The notes under the pieces are model-generated. The model had not been told where the DNA came from and made no database searches. It worked only from the letters and a program-made list of their open reading frames with translations. DNA of 64,000 nucleotides from NCBI RefSeq assembly GCF_003026215.1, contig NZ_PYOC01000001.1, forward strand, positions 1,178,001 through 1,242,000, written 5' to 3'. Shown here piece by piece: positions 9,220 through 19,266 of this stretch. Source of the DNA: Photobacterium indicum. Its GTDB lineage: Bacteria > Pseudomonadota > Gammaproteobacteria > Enterobacterales > Vibrionaceae. Position 1 is the first letter of the stretch; the number at the start of each line of letters is the position of its first letter. A program made the position numbers and the translations under genes.

Positions 9220-10056
9220 ATGGATAAGCCTGTCACACCTTCGTTTGTCACCGAAGATTACCTTCGCCAGCATGTTGGGCTGCGTCAGGGAGGGGAGATC
9301 CATCTTCCTCTTGGTACCCGATTTACACCATCTGCACAGCAAATGCTGAGCGAAAAGCAGATCACGGTGCATTGGAGAGATGAAAAAGGTCAGGTATTTG
9401 TTGCTGAAGAAACAGAGCAGGGTCAGGTGCTGGAAAAGGTACACCCGCTCAAGACTAACAATGTACGCCCTGATAATGCCTGCATGCTATGTGGTTCAGA
9501 TGTTGAACAAAAACCTGCGTTGATGACGCATTTAAACGATCACATGCTGGTACCCAAAACGCATCCAAGAATTCAGCTGCGAGGCAAACTCGACAGTTGC
9601 ATTAGTTATTGTGTCTTAGTGCAATGTGCGATGGAACAACAGCCAGATATGCTTCAGGGTTTTATGGCGGACATTCGTTCTTATCTTGGTCAAACCATGC
9701 AATGTGAGGTTACGGAAAACCTGTTACCTGAGCCCACTATGGGTGAGTTTAATGCCGATGTAGTTCATCGCTGGTCGCATACTCCATTGCGTTATCTAGG
9801 CCATGACCATTTGTTGCCAGATGTGAGTTACGGCGGATTAGTCGCTCAATTGAACTACTTACGTGCCTTAGTACGTGAATTAGAGCTGATGGCTAGTCAA
9901 GTCTATATGGATCACAGCATGCAACTGACTCGCAATGACATCGTTGCTGGCTTGAACCGATTATCCAGCGCGGTGTATGTGGTGATGATTTTGGTACTTC
10001 AATGCCAAAACGGTCAATCGTCGATATTAAGAGGTTTGTGCAATGAAATTACTTGA
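9220..10056 (+). CDS. eutT: EutT, corrinoid adenosyltransferase
   Basis: Converts cob(I)alamin and ATP into adenosylcobalamin, the cofactor of EutBC. The metal-binding motif of the family is present: [20 protein letters not shown] (base 9481 onward). The N-terminal [15 protein letters not shown] and later [19 protein letters not shown] also match. The ATG at 9220 starts just after the eutQ stop and is preferred over the overlapping GTG at 9208. The 3' end overlaps eutD by 14 bases, suggesting translational coupling. Confidence 0.94.
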   Translation: MDKPVTPSFVTEDYLRQHVGLRQGGEIHLPLGTRFTPSAQQMLSEKQITVHWRDEKGQVFVAEETEQGQVLEKVHPLKTNNVRPDNACMLCGSDVEQKPALMTHLNDHMLVPKTHPRIQLRGKLDSCISYCVLVQCAMEQQPDMLQGFMADIRSYLGQTMQCEVTENLLPEPTMGEFNADVVHRWSHTPLRYLGHDHLLPDVSYGGLVAQLNYLRALVRELELMASQVYMDHSMQLTRNDIVAGLNRLSSAVYVVMILVLQCQNGQSSILRGLCNEIT

Positions 10057-11020
10057 GCAATGCCGTGCTCAGTGTTTGAAGAACCCAAAACGTATCGTAT
10101 TTCCTGATGCCAATGATGTTCGTTTACTGCACGCCGCCAATGACATGAAGCTTGCAGGATTAGCTGAGCCAATCTTGTTGGGTAGTCCGTTTCAGTTACG
10201 TGACCTTGCGCACCGTAGTGGTATTGCCGTGCCTTGTCTGACGTTGTTATCGCCAGAATCTGCGGGTTGCTTTGATGAGATGGTGAAGAGTTATATTGCC
10301 AAGCAACGCAAGCCTATTACGGTCGAAGAGGCTACCGATCGTCTTAAAAAGCCCCTTGATTTTGCCATGATGATGGTGGATCAGGGTTACGCCGATATTT
10401 GTATCGGCGGCAATGTGTCAACAACGGGTGATGTTATTCGTGCTGCCATTCGCGGTACAGGCGTTGCGCTGGGTTCTAAAACAGTTTCTAGCTTCTTCTT
10501 GATGCTGTCGCCCGATGGTGAACAGGTTCATGCTTTTTCGGATGCGGGGGTCATTCCGTTGCCGACGGCTGAGCAGTTAGCCGATATTGCGATTGATACC
10601 GCACGTAACTATCAACAGCTAACGGGCAATATTCCGCGCGTGGCGATGTTGTCGTTTTCAACCAAAGGCAGTGCGGATCATCCTGCAGTTAGTAAGGTGA
10701 CGGAAGCGACGGAGATGGTTCGCCAGCGTCAACCTGATCTGATCATCGATGGTGAAGTACAGTTTGATGCTGCAATTGTTCCGGCAGTTGCTGCACAGAA
10801 AATGCCTGATAGCCCACTAGGCGGTCTGGCAAATGTGTTTATCTTTCCATCTTTGAATGCGGGCAATATTGCATACAAAGTTGCCCAACGTTTAGGTGGC
10901 TATATCGCACTGGGCCCGATGCTGCAAGGCTTGGCGTCACCGGTGCATGATTTATCTCGGGGCTGTAGTGCGAACGATATCGTTGATATATCGGTTTTGG
11001 CATCTAGCCTGTGTAAATAA
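10043..11020 (+). CDS. eutD: EutD, phosphotransacetylase
   Basis: Converts acetyl-CoA made by EutE to acetyl phosphate, recycling CoA inside the compartment and allowing ATP formation by acetate kinase. At 325 residues it is the short PTA class lacking the N-terminal regulatory domain of Pta. PTA_PTB landmarks are [62 protein letters not shown] and the end [19 protein letters not shown]. It overlaps eutT. Confidence 0.95.
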   Translation: MKLLEQCRAQCLKNPKRIVFPDANDVRLLHAANDMKLAGLAEPILLGSPFQLRDLAHRSGIAVPCLTLLSPESAGCFDEMVKSYIAKQRKPITVEEATDRLKKPLDFAMMMVDQGYADICIGGNVSTTGDVIRAAIRGTGVALGSKTVSSFFLMLSPDGEQVHAFSDAGVIPLPTAEQLADIAIDTARNYQQLTGNIPRVAMLSFSTKGSADHPAVSKVTEATEMVRQRQPDLIIDGEVQFDAAIVPAVAAQKMPDSPLGGLANVFIFPSLNAGNIAYKVAQRLGGYIALGPMLQGLASPVHDLSRGCSANDIVDISVLASSLCK

Positions 11021-11057
11021 ACCTATTTAACCAGTAAAGAACTCTAAGGATTTAATA

Positions 11058-11381
11058 ATGGAAGCGCTAGGCATAATTGAAACCAAAGGTCTAACGGCAC
11101 TGATCGAAGCATCTGATGCGATGGTCAAAGCAGCACGCGTACAGTTGGTCGGTTACAAGCAAATCGGTTCGGGCATCGTGTCTGCGATGGTTCGCGGCGA
11201 CGTAGCTGCTTGCAAAGCGGCAACAGATGCAGGCGCGGCTGCTGCGCAACGTCTTGGCGAAGTGGTTGCGGTTCATGTTATCCCTCGTCCACATGGTGAT
11301 TTGGAAGCAATCTTCCCAATTACTATTGAAGAAGAAGAAACAAAAACGGCTGCGGCCAAACCTCGTAATACAACCAAATAA
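11058..11381 (+). CDS. eutM: EutM paralogue 1, BMC shell hexamer with a charged C-terminal tail
   Basis: A single-BMC shell protein forming the flat hexamer faces. The core ([25 protein letters not shown] pore loop, [12 protein letters not shown]) is nearly the enteric EutM sequence. At 107 residues it is about ten longer than usual: after the FPI strand comes an acidic run (EEEETK) and a basic end ([10 protein letters not shown]). AAGGA precedes the ATG. A second eutM follows after 20 bases. Confidence 0.95.
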   Translation: MEALGIIETKGLTALIEASDAMVKAARVQLVGYKQIGSGIVSAMVRGDVAACKAATDAGAAAAQRLGEVVAVHVIPRPHGDLEAIFPITIEEEETKTAAAKPRNTTK

Positions 11382-11401
11382 ATCTGAGTGAGGACAAATA
11401 A

Positions 11402-11677
11402 ATGGACGCTTTAGGAATTCTAGAAACAAAAGGGCTAACTGCACTGATTGAAGCATCTGATGCAATGGTGAAAGCCGCGCGTGTTGAGCTCGTTGGTTAT
11501 CAGCAAATTGGTTCTGGCTATGTAACAGCGTTAATCCGCGGTGATGTTGCTTCTTGTAAAGCGGCGACAGATGCGGGTTCTGTTGTTGCACAACGTTTGG
11601 GTGAACTTGTTGCTGTACACGTTATCCCTCGCCCTCATAGCGATTTGGAAAAAGTGTTTCCAATTAAAATTAAATAA
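11402..11677 (+). CDS. eutM: EutM paralogue 2, BMC shell hexamer
   Basis: A second single-BMC protein of 91 residues, clearly a sibling of the preceding one (most positions identical) but with pore loop QQIGSGYVT in place of KQIGSGIVS and a short end (EKVFPIKIK). GAGGA precedes the ATG. Differences at the pore rim (Lys to Gln) would alter the charge of the hexamer pore. Tandem paralogues of one shell hexamer are common in Pdu and glycyl-radical loci; in this Eut operon they probably tune shell composition or form mixed hexamers. Confidence 0.94.
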   Translation: MDALGILETKGLTALIEASDAMVKAARVELVGYQQIGSGYVTALIRGDVASCKAATDAGSVVAQRLGELVAVHVIPRPHSDLEKVFPIKIK

Positions 11678-11729
11678 TTCGATTCCCCTTAGCGATAAAT
11701 GAGGAGTATTCGAAAAGGTAGGAGATCGT

Positions 11730-12029
11730 ATGCGAGTTGCACGCGTTATAGGCCATGTGATTGCTACGGTTCGAAGTCAGCACATGCGAATGGACAAGCT
11801 TTGTCTCGTTGAATTTGTTGATAAGAATGGTGGTACATCAGGGGATATTCATATCGCAATGGATCAGCTTGGTGCTGGTGAAGGTGAGTGGGTAATGGTT
11901 GTTTCCGGCAGTTCCGCTCGAGCCGCTTATGGCAGTGTGGAAAACGATTCTCCGGTTGACCTTTGTGTGGTCGGAATTATTGATGAAGTAACAGCAGCTA
12001 GCGAGCAATTGTATAGTAAGCGCGGCTAG
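11730..12029 (+). CDS. eutN: EutN, BMC vertex protein (BMV pentamer)
   Basis: A 99-residue EutN/CcmL fold protein that caps the vertices of the polyhedral shell as a pentamer. MRVARVIGHVIATVR, LVEFVD and the late GEWVMVVSGSSAR segment are the family signature; the GSSAR turn lines the pentamer pore. GTAGGAGAT precedes the start. Located between the shell hexamer genes and eutE, as in enteric operons. Confidence 0.95.
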   Translation: MRVARVIGHVIATVRSQHMRMDKLCLVEFVDKNGGTSGDIHIAMDQLGAGEGEWVMVVSGSSARAAYGSVENDSPVDLCVVGIIDEVTAASEQLYSKRG

Positions 12030-12049
12030 CTGTTTGGAGAAGGTTCCTT

Positions 12050-13459
12050 ATGGATCAGCAGCAAATAGAAGAGATTGTTAGACGTGTCGTCCTGCAGCTT
12101 AATGGCAGCGCGGTAGGCACGCCTTCTGTGAATGAACAAGGGGATTACGGTATTTATCCGACATTGGATGGTGCCGTGGCAGCTGCGAAATCTGCCCAGC
12201 GTGAAATTCGTACCCTTGCCCTGCGTGATGACATTATATTAGCTGTTCGCCGAATGGCGAAAAAACATGCCAAAGAGCTATCCGAGATGGCGGTGGCAGA
12301 AACCGGCTTTGGCCGTGTTGAAGACAAAGTAGCTAAGCATCTTTTGGTAGCACACCGTACTCCTGGTACGGAAATTCTTGTTCCGCAGGCGGTATCGGGT
12401 GATGCCGGTATGAGCCTGATGGAAAATGCCCCGTGGGGGGTGATTGCGTCAGTAACACCAAGCACTAACCCATCATGCACTGTTATTAATAATGCAATTA
12501 GTATGATTGCTGCTGGTAATGCCGTGGTATTTGCCCCGCACCCTGCGGCGAAAAAAGTGTCTCAGTACGCGATTCAGCTGGTCAACAAAGCGTCTGAAAG
12601 CGTTGGTGGACCAGCTAATATCTGTACATCTGTGGCGACGCCTTCGCTAGAAAATGCGCAGGCTCTATTTACTTATCCAGGTATTGGTTTGTTGGTTGTT
12701 ACCGGTGGTGATGCTGTTGTTGATGCTGCCCGTAAAGTGACAGACAAACGTTTGATTGCAGCAGGACCAGGTAACCCACCGGTTGTGGTTGATGAGACCG
12801 CTGACTTAGAGCGTGCTGCAATCTCTATCGTTCAAGGGGCATCATTCGATAACAATATCGTATGCGCTACTGAAAAAGAGATTATCGCTGTTGCTTCTAT
12901 TGCTGATGAACTTAAAGCACAGATGTGCCGCCATGGAGCTTATGAGGTAACACCAGAGCAAGCAGAAGCGATTGCTCGTGTGGTACTGAAAGGTTATCCG
13001 GGTGATAAGCCTACGGCTAATCCAAAATGGGTTGGGCGTGATGCAGCCAAACTAGCGGAAGCAGCAGGAATTGATGTGCCTACAGATACTCGCTTGTTGA
13101 TCTTTGATGCCGATAAATCGCATGTGTTTGCGGTAACTGAACAGATGATGCCGATCCTTCCTTTGATCCGTGCTGCCAATGCTGATCAGGCCATAGATTG
13201 GGCAGTAGAGTTGGAATCAGGCAATCGCCACACTGCAGCAATTCACTCCAAGAATATTGATGTGTTGACTCGTATGGCTTATGAGATGGACTGTAGCCTG
13301 TTGGCTAAAAATGGTCCGGCTATTGCGGCGATTGGTGCGGGTGGCGAAGGCTGGACAACGATGACAATCTCGACGCCAACAGGGGAAGGGGTTACGAACG
13401 CGTTGACCTTTACTCGTAAGCGTCGTTGTACTGCTGTTGATGCATTCAGGATTGTATAA
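12050..13459 (+). CDS. eutE: EutE, CoA-acylating acetaldehyde dehydrogenase
   Basis: Oxidises acetaldehyde with CoA and NAD to acetyl-CoA inside the compartment. A 469-residue aldehyde dehydrogenase fold: SVTPSTNPSCTVINNAIS in the cofactor region, and the catalytic Cys in FDNNIVCATEKE. The first residues MDQQQIEEIVRRVVLQLN form a short amphipathic helix set off by a linker, the usual encapsulation peptide that binds the shell interior. Closely similar helices open EutG and EutC in this operon. Confidence 0.96.
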   Translation: MDQQQIEEIVRRVVLQLNGSAVGTPSVNEQGDYGIYPTLDGAVAAAKSAQREIRTLALRDDIILAVRRMAKKHAKELSEMAVAETGFGRVEDKVAKHLLVAHRTPGTEILVPQAVSGDAGMSLMENAPWGVIASVTPSTNPSCTVINNAISMIAAGNAVVFAPHPAAKKVSQYAIQLVNKASESVGGPANICTSVATPSLENAQALFTYPGIGLLVVTGGDAVVDAARKVTDKRLIAAGPGNPPVVVDETADLERAAISIVQGASFDNNIVCATEKEIIAVASIADELKAQMCRHGAYEVTPEQAEAIARVVLKGYPGDKPTANPKWVGRDAAKLAEAAGIDVPTDTRLLIFDADKSHVFAVTEQMMPILPLIRAANADQAIDWAVELESGNRHTAAIHSKNIDVLTRMAYEMDCSLLAKNGPAIAAIGAGGEGWTTMTISTPTGEGVTNALTFTRKRRCTAVDAFRIV

Positions 13460-13462
13460 GTC

Positions 13463-14299
13463 ATGACGACATACCTCGAACAAGCTAACCAAAATTTGTT
13501 GATTATCGACGAGATAGTCAATGACGAGACAGCGAGTACAGCACCTGATACTTGGTTTATCGGTATTGATTTGGGTACTGCTGATATTCAGACCGTGGTC
13601 ATTGATGGAGAAGGAACGCCTGTTGCGGCGTTCCTTGACTGGGCCGATGTCGTTCGCGATGGGGTTGTTGTTGATTACGTGGGTGCTTGTCGCATTGTTC
13701 GTGCTCAACTGGCAAAAGTTCAGCAGAAATTCGGCATTTTAGTGGAAGAAGCGATTACCTCTTACCCTCCTGGTACCGATCCCCGTATTTCAATCAATGT
13801 TGTTGAATCTGCAGGTATTATTGTAAGTCATGTTATTGATGAACCATGCAGTGTAGCGGCATTACTGCATATTGAGAACGGTGCGGTTGTAGATGTTGGT
13901 GGCGGTACGACAGGTACGGCAATCATTGAGAATGGGCAATTGGTCAGTTCTCTGGATGAGCCATCTGGTGGGCGTCATGTCAGCTTGGCTATCGCGGGTG
14001 GTTTGGGTATTGATATGGAAGAAGCGGAGCAACAAAAACGCCGAAGCCATGAAGACCCATTGATTGCGGCGATGGCGAAGCCAGTCATTGAAAAAATGTC
14101 AGATATTGTCGAAGGCCATATTGCAGAACACCAGCCAGGCATCATTTATCTAACTGGTGGTGGCACCTTGATTGCTGGTTTTGCCCAGACCTTCCGTAAA
14201 ACGTTCCCTGCTCTGGAAGTGGTTGAGCTGACGCGCGCGCTGTACCTGACACCGCTTGCGATTGCTAGTTATGGCCTCACGCTGAAAGGTAAGGAGTAA
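13463..14299 (+). CDS. eutJ: EutJ, Hsp70/actin-fold chaperone-like protein
   Basis: A 278-residue protein with the ASKHA (actin/Hsp70) ATPase fold: phosphate-1 loop IGIDLGTADIQTVVID, DWADVVRDGVVVDY, phosphate-2 loop VVDVGGGTTGTAIIE, adenosine loop YLTGGGTLIAGF. The role of EutJ is unsettled; a chaperone-like function is assumed. It starts three bases after eutE and is followed by eutG after three bases. Confidence 0.93.
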   Translation: MTTYLEQANQNLLIIDEIVNDETASTAPDTWFIGIDLGTADIQTVVIDGEGTPVAAFLDWADVVRDGVVVDYVGACRIVRAQLAKVQQKFGILVEEAITSYPPGTDPRISINVVESAGIIVSHVIDEPCSVAALLHIENGAVVDVGGGTTGTAIIENGQLVSSLDEPSGGRHVSLAIAGGLGIDMEEAEQQKRRSHEDPLIAAMAKPVIEKMSDIVEGHIAEHQPGIIYLTGGGTLIAGFAQTFRKTFPALEVVELTRALYLTPLAIASYGLTLKGKE

Positions 14300-14302
14300 G
14301 TC

Positions 14303-15541
14303 ATGTCGGTATCCAGTAACGAAATAGCCTCTATTGTGCAGCAGACATTGCAGCAATATCGACCTTATCGCGGTTTTACGTTTCGTTCGCCTGCCATTAC
14401 GGTGACAGGGGGGCATTGTGTGAATCAACTGGGTGACATTTTGCTTGAACTCGGTGCGACTCATGTTTTACTCGTCGCTGATAAGATGGTTTATCAATTG
14501 GGGCTTACAACGGGCAGTGAAAATGCCATTCGTTTGGCTGGTTTGAAACTGACGCTGTTCACCGGCGTCGAAGGGGAGCCTGATAGCCGCCTAATTGCTC
14601 GCGGCCAGGCTGTTCTATCGACAAGCAAGGCTGATTTTGTGCTTGGTATTGGTGGCGGTTCTGCTCTGGATGCGGCTAAGGCAATTGCAGTTATTGGTGA
14701 TTATCAAGGTCCATTGACTGCATTTAAAGTCGGTGGTATTGCCTCTCGTCAAGTCGGGCTTGGAGCTATTCCAACAACAGCAGGCACGGGATCGGAAGTG
14801 ACCGATATCACGGTAATTAAAGACGCCGAATTAGATATCAAGGTGCCAGTGAAAGGACCTGCTTTGGTGCCTGATCTGGCGTTGTTGGATCCCGCCTTGA
14901 TGCTGGGTGTTCCGGCTGGTATTACGGCAGCAACAGGGGTTGATACCTTAACTCATGCAGTTGAAGCCTACGTGTCTCGCCAGACAAACCCATTATCAAA
15001 AGCCTATGCCTATCATGCGATTGAAGCGTTGATTAAAGCGCTGCCGGTTGCTGTGGGGTATGGTCAAGATATGGATAAACGTTACGACATGGCAGTGGCG
15101 GCTTATAAAGCCGGGCTGGCATTTAGCAATGCTGGTTTGGGATTAACACATGCTATCGCACACCAAATCGGTGCTCGATACCACCTACCACACGGTGTGG
15201 CTAACGCCATATTATTGCCTTATGTAATGGCCTTCAATGCATTGAGCTGTGAAGCCGATTATGCCGAAATTGCCAATGCACTAGGAGTGAGCCGCGAAGC
15301 TATGACCCAACGTGATCGTTGCCGTGCCGCTATTTTAACGGTGCGTCAGCTAGTCGTGGATTTAGGATTACCGACATCACTGGCCGATGTTGGTATTACC
15401 GAACAGGATTTGGCCTTGTTGGCAGAACAAGCAATGCAAGATATTTGCTTGCAGGGCAACCCTCGCCAGGTAACGCCAGTTCAGATCGTTGAGTTGTTGA
15501 AGCAAGTTATTGCAGGGCAACTACCAGAGGGATATTGCTGA
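14303..15541 (+). CDS. eutG: EutG, iron-type alcohol dehydrogenase
   Basis: Reduces acetaldehyde to ethanol, regenerating NAD for EutE in the compartment. A 412-residue group III (Fe-dependent) ADH: NAD-binding GGGSALDAAKAIA, PTTAGTGSEVTDITVI, metal-ligand histidines in THAVEAYVS, LTHAIAHQIGARYHLPHGVA. The N-terminus SSNEIASIVQQTLQQY resembles an encapsulation peptide. Its TGA overlaps the eutA ATG by one base. Confidence 0.95.
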   Translation: MSVSSNEIASIVQQTLQQYRPYRGFTFRSPAITVTGGHCVNQLGDILLELGATHVLLVADKMVYQLGLTTGSENAIRLAGLKLTLFTGVEGEPDSRLIARGQAVLSTSKADFVLGIGGGSALDAAKAIAVIGDYQGPLTAFKVGGIASRQVGLGAIPTTAGTGSEVTDITVIKDAELDIKVPVKGPALVPDLALLDPALMLGVPAGITAATGVDTLTHAVEAYVSRQTNPLSKAYAYHAIEALIKALPVAVGYGQDMDKRYDMAVAAYKAGLAFSNAGLGLTHAIAHQIGARYHLPHGVANAILLPYVMAFNALSCEADYAEIANALGVSREAMTQRDRCRAAILTVRQLVVDLGLPTSLADVGITEQDLALLAEQAMQDICLQGNPRQVTPVQIVELLKQVIAGQLPEGYC

Positions 15542-16962
15542 TGGATAGGAAAATTGTCCACAGTGTCGGCATTGATATCGGTACTACGACAACCCAAGTG
15601 ATTTTTTCGAATTTGACCGTAGTCAACCGTGCTCCTGCATCGCAAGTACCAGTTTATGAGTTTGTTGATCGCGAAATATCGTATGAAAGTCCGGTGTCTT
15701 TCACCCCGATTAACCATCAGGGCACGATTGATGCGAATCGTCTACGTCAGTTTATTGAGCAGCAGATTGAATTGGCTGGCTTTGCCGCAGAAGGCGTTGA
15801 GACCGGTGCCATTATAATCACGGGTGAAACTGCGAAAGCACACAACGCGCGTGATGCCATTATGGATTTGTCGCAGCAGCTGGGTGATTTCGTAGTGGCA
15901 ACAGCAGGTCCGAACTTGGAGTCGGTGATTGCTGGTCGCGGAAGTGGTGCTCAGGAGTTATCACAACATAATCATCTTAAGGTAATGAATATCGATATCG
16001 GCGGGGGTACCTCGAATTATGTGGTATTTGACTGCGGTCGTGTTGTGTCGACAGCTTGCCTGAATATTGGTGGGCGTTTGGTTGAGTTGAATGAACAGGG
16101 AGATATCACTTTTGTACACAAGCCCGCTATTGCTGTGATGCAAGATCTATTTGGTGAAGCATTAAACCCACGGCAAATTACCGTTGATCACTTGAATAGA
16201 ATTGTCTCACGTATGGCTGATTTGATTGTCGAGGTTATGACGGGGCAACTATCCCCCCTCGCGGTACAGCTTCTACAAACTCCAGCGTTAGATTCTCTGG
16301 CAGGCATTGATGCTGTCTTTTTGAGCGGTGGTGTTGGTGAGTGTTATTACCAGCGAAATAGCGAAGAAAAACAGTTTGGTGATATTGGTCCGCGTTTGGC
16401 TAATGCCTTACTAAGCCATCACGATCTCGCTGATCGACCAGTAAGAAAACCCAACCAGACTGTGCGCGCCACTGTTATCGGTGCTGGTGCGTATTCGCTT
16501 ACGCTATCAGGATCTACGATTTGGTTGAATTCTGATGAGCTACCACTGAAAAACATTCCGGTGGTGCATCCGGCGGTTGATTGGGAAAGTGAAAGCCCTT
16601 CGATTTGCGCTGAAATTGTGATTGCTGCAGAGCGAATGGATTTAGCGTTGGGCTGTGATCGCTATGCAATTGCAATCGATAGTGGCATGCCCGTGCGTTA
16701 TTACGCTGTTCAGCATGTGGCTTGCGAGTTAGCTCGTTTTTATCGTGAGCATGGTAATCACCAGTCACCAGCATTTATCGTCGTGCACAACGATATTGGA
16801 AAAGCGCTCGGCATGGAGTTACAGCCATTACTCCATCCACAACCTGTGAGCGTAATAGATGAAGTGATCACCCATGAAGGTGACTACATCGATATTGGCA
16901 ACAGTTACTTCGGCGGGGAGATCGTTCCTTTGACAGTTAAATCACTCGCCTTCCCGTCTTAA
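15541..16962 (+). CDS. eutA: EutA, ethanolamine ammonia-lyase reactivase
   Basis: ATP-dependent reactivating factor that removes damaged cobalamin from EutBC. An ASKHA-fold protein of 473 residues from the ATG at 15541, which overlaps the eutG stop (a TTG six bases earlier is less likely). Motifs: VGIDIGTTTTQVIFSN, ITGETAKAHNA, MNIDIGGGTSNYVVFDCG, VFLSGGVGECYY. Placed directly before its client eutB, as usual. Confidence 0.95.
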   Translation: MDRKIVHSVGIDIGTTTTQVIFSNLTVVNRAPASQVPVYEFVDREISYESPVSFTPINHQGTIDANRLRQFIEQQIELAGFAAEGVETGAIIITGETAKAHNARDAIMDLSQQLGDFVVATAGPNLESVIAGRGSGAQELSQHNHLKVMNIDIGGGTSNYVVFDCGRVVSTACLNIGGRLVELNEQGDITFVHKPAIAVMQDLFGEALNPRQITVDHLNRIVSRMADLIVEVMTGQLSPLAVQLLQTPALDSLAGIDAVFLSGGVGECYYQRNSEEKQFGDIGPRLANALLSHHDLADRPVRKPNQTVRATVIGAGAYSLTLSGSTIWLNSDELPLKNIPVVHPAVDWESESPSICAEIVIAAERMDLALGCDRYAIAIDSGMPVRYYAVQHVACELARFYREHGNHQSPAFIVVHNDIGKALGMELQPLLHPQPVSVIDEVITHEGDYIDIGNSYFGGEIVPLTVKSLAFPS

Positions 16963-16974
16963 TAGGAGTTATGC

Positions 16975-18339
16975 ATGAAGTTGAAAACCCACCTGTTTGG
17001 TCAAACTTACCAATTCAGGGATGTAAAAGAAGTATTGGCGAAAGCCTCTGACCTACGCTCGGGCGACATCTTAGCGGGTGTTGCTGCTGAAACCGCTCAG
17101 GAGCGTGTTGCTGCTAAGCATGTGCTTTCTGAATTGACCTTGAAAGATTTGCGTGAAAACCCAGTAGTTAGCTACGAAAGCGACATCATTACTCGGATTA
17201 ATCAAGATAGTCTAAACCGTTCGATGTTTGAGAAGATCCAGAATTGGTCTGTGAGTGAGTTGCGTGAGTATTTATTGTCAGACGACATGACGCACGAAGA
17301 CATGCAGCGCGTACGCAAGGGTTTAACGGCTGAGATCGTTTCGGCGGTTGGTAAGGTTTGCTCGAACGGCGACTTGATGTATGGCGCAAAAAAAATGCCG
17401 GTGGTGACTAAGGCCAATGCAACGGTCGGTTTACCTGGCCACTTTAGCTGTCGCTTACAGCCAAACGATACCCGCGACAATGTTAGCTCAATTTTGGCTC
17501 AGACTTTTGAAGGCTTGACCTACGGTTGTGGCGATGCCGTGATTGGTATCAACCCGGTGACAGACAGCGTTGAAAATACGACTCAGATGCTGAATGCGAT
17601 TCAGGATGTGATCAATAAGTGGGATATTCCAACTCAACCTTGCGTGTTGTCACACATTACGACCCAAATGGAAGCGGTTCGCCGCGGCGCACCTGGCGGT
17701 CTCTTATTTCAAAGTATTGCGGGTTCTGAAAAAGGCCTTACTGAGTTTGGTGTCAGTGTCGAGATGCTGGATGAAGCCTACGAAATCGGTAAGCAGTACT
17801 GCAATCTGGCTGGCGAAAACATGATGTATTTCGAGACTGGTCAGGGCTCAGAATTATCAGCAGATGCGCACCATGGTGCTGATCAGATGACGATGGAAGC
17901 TCGTTGTTACGCGCTTGCACAGCGTTATAACCCGCACTTGGTGAATACTGTTGTTGGTTTTATTGGTCCTGAGTACCTTTATAACCATCAACAGATCATT
18001 CGTGCAGGCCTTGAAGATCACTTCATGGGTAAGTTATCTGGTATGCCGATGGGGTGCGATGCTTGCTATACCAACCATGCAGATACAGACCAAAATTCGA
18101 ATGAAAACTTGGTGACATTGTTGGCGGCTGCGGGGGTTAACTTTGTTATCGGGATGCCAATGGGTGACGATATCATGTTGAATTACCAAACCACTTCTTT
18201 CCATGATACGGCCTCGGTTCGTCAGTTGCTGAATCTTCGTCCTGCGCCGGAGTTTGAAGCTTGGATGGAAACTATGGGTCTGATGGAAAATGGACGTCTA
18301 ACGCGTAAAGCAGGCGACCCATCAATCTTCTTCAAGTAA
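16975..18339 (+). CDS. eutB: EutB, ethanolamine ammonia-lyase large subunit
   Basis: Catalytic TIM-barrel subunit that binds ethanolamine and, with EutC, adenosylcobalamin, giving acetaldehyde and ammonia. 454 residues, the family length. Conserved blocks include [82 protein letters not shown], and [25 protein letters not shown] precedes the ATG. Key substrate-binding residues of the family (Arg in CRLQPN, Glu in GQGSELSA) are present, so the enzyme looks intact. Confidence 0.97.
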   Translation: MKLKTHLFGQTYQFRDVKEVLAKASDLRSGDILAGVAAETAQERVAAKHVLSELTLKDLRENPVVSYESDIITRINQDSLNRSMFEKIQNWSVSELREYLLSDDMTHEDMQRVRKGLTAEIVSAVGKVCSNGDLMYGAKKMPVVTKANATVGLPGHFSCRLQPNDTRDNVSSILAQTFEGLTYGCGDAVIGINPVTDSVENTTQMLNAIQDVINKWDIPTQPCVLSHITTQMEAVRRGAPGGLLFQSIAGSEKGLTEFGVSVEMLDEAYEIGKQYCNLAGENMMYFETGQGSELSADAHHGADQMTMEARCYALAQRYNPHLVNTVVGFIGPEYLYNHQQIIRAGLEDHFMGKLSGMPMGCDACYTNHADTDQNSNENLVTLLAAAGVNFVIGMPMGDDIMLNYQTTSFHDTASVRQLLNLRPAPEFEAWMETMGLMENGRLTRKAGDPSIFFK

Positions 18340-18349
18340 GGGTGTGGCA

Positions 18350-19252
18350 ATGAACGAACAAAAAATTCAAGACATCGTAGCAACAGTGCTCGCCCAACTT
18401 GGCGAAACAAACGTAGCTGCTTCAGATATAACTAAGGTTGTGAATGCAGTAACGCCAGCTGCGGGGGGATATGTACCACAGGTAAGTGCTGAGTCACTGC
18501 CTGACTTGGGGGATATTCAGTTTAAGAAGTGGAACGGTATTCAGAATGCGGTCGACAAAAAAGTGGTTGAAGACCTGATGTCGCAAACTGATGCCCGCGT
18601 AGGAACAGGAAGAACTGGACCACGCCCACGTACTACAGCGTTGCTACGTTTCCTTGCAGATCACTCTCGATCAAAAGATACCGTGATCAAAAACGTTGAA
18701 TCTTCATGGTTGCAGGAACGCAACTTGATGGAAGTTCAATCGTGCGCATCAGATAAAGATGAATACCTAACTCGTCCTGATTTGGGCCGAAAGCTGAATG
18801 ATGCAGGAAAAGCATTGATTCAAAGTAACTGTAAGAAAGCACCTCAGGTGCAGGTTGTTTTGTCTGATGGTCTGAGTCTTGATGCGGTAACCGTGAACCA
18901 CGATGAAATCTTACCACCATTACTAAATGGATTGAAAAATGCTGGCTTAGATGTGGGTACACCTTTCTTCCTTCGTTATGGCCGTGTAAAGGCACAAGAT
19001 GAAATCGGCATGCTGTTGAACGCTGAAGTTAACTTGTTACTGATCGGTGAGCGCCCTGGGTTAGGGCAGTCTGAGTCATTAAGTTGTTACGCTATCTACA
19101 AGCCTACAAGTGAGACAGTAGAATCTGACCGTACCGTGATTTCCAATATTCACGCAGGCGGGACGCCACCAGTTGAAGCGGCTGCTGTGATTGTCGATTT
19201 AGTGAAGAATATGCTTGAAAAGAAAGCCAGTGGCATCAAATTAAAGCGCTGA
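18350..19252 (+). CDS. eutC: EutC, ethanolamine ammonia-lyase small subunit
   Basis: Small subunit completing the adenosylcobalamin site of the lyase. About 300 residues. The N-terminal [19 protein letters not shown] is a typical encapsulation helix, followed by a variable linker and the conserved core ([72 protein letters not shown]). I choose the ATG at 18350 over the GTG at 18344 for its better spacing from GGGTG. Confidence 0.96.
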   Translation: MNEQKIQDIVATVLAQLGETNVAASDITKVVNAVTPAAGGYVPQVSAESLPDLGDIQFKKWNGIQNAVDKKVVEDLMSQTDARVGTGRTGPRPRTTALLRFLADHSRSKDTVIKNVESSWLQERNLMEVQSCASDKDEYLTRPDLGRKLNDAGKALIQSNCKKAPQVQVVLSDGLSLDAVTVNHDEILPPLLNGLKNAGLDVGTPFFLRYGRVKAQDEIGMLLNAEVNLLLIGERPGLGQSESLSCYAIYKPTSETVESDRTVISNIHAGGTPPVEAAAVIVDLVKNMLEKKASGIKLKR

Positions 19253-19266
19253 TATAGGGAATAATC

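Noticed and set aside
12154-12480. Long antisense frames within the eut genes
   Set aside because: These are shadows of well-matched sense genes and show no independent support.
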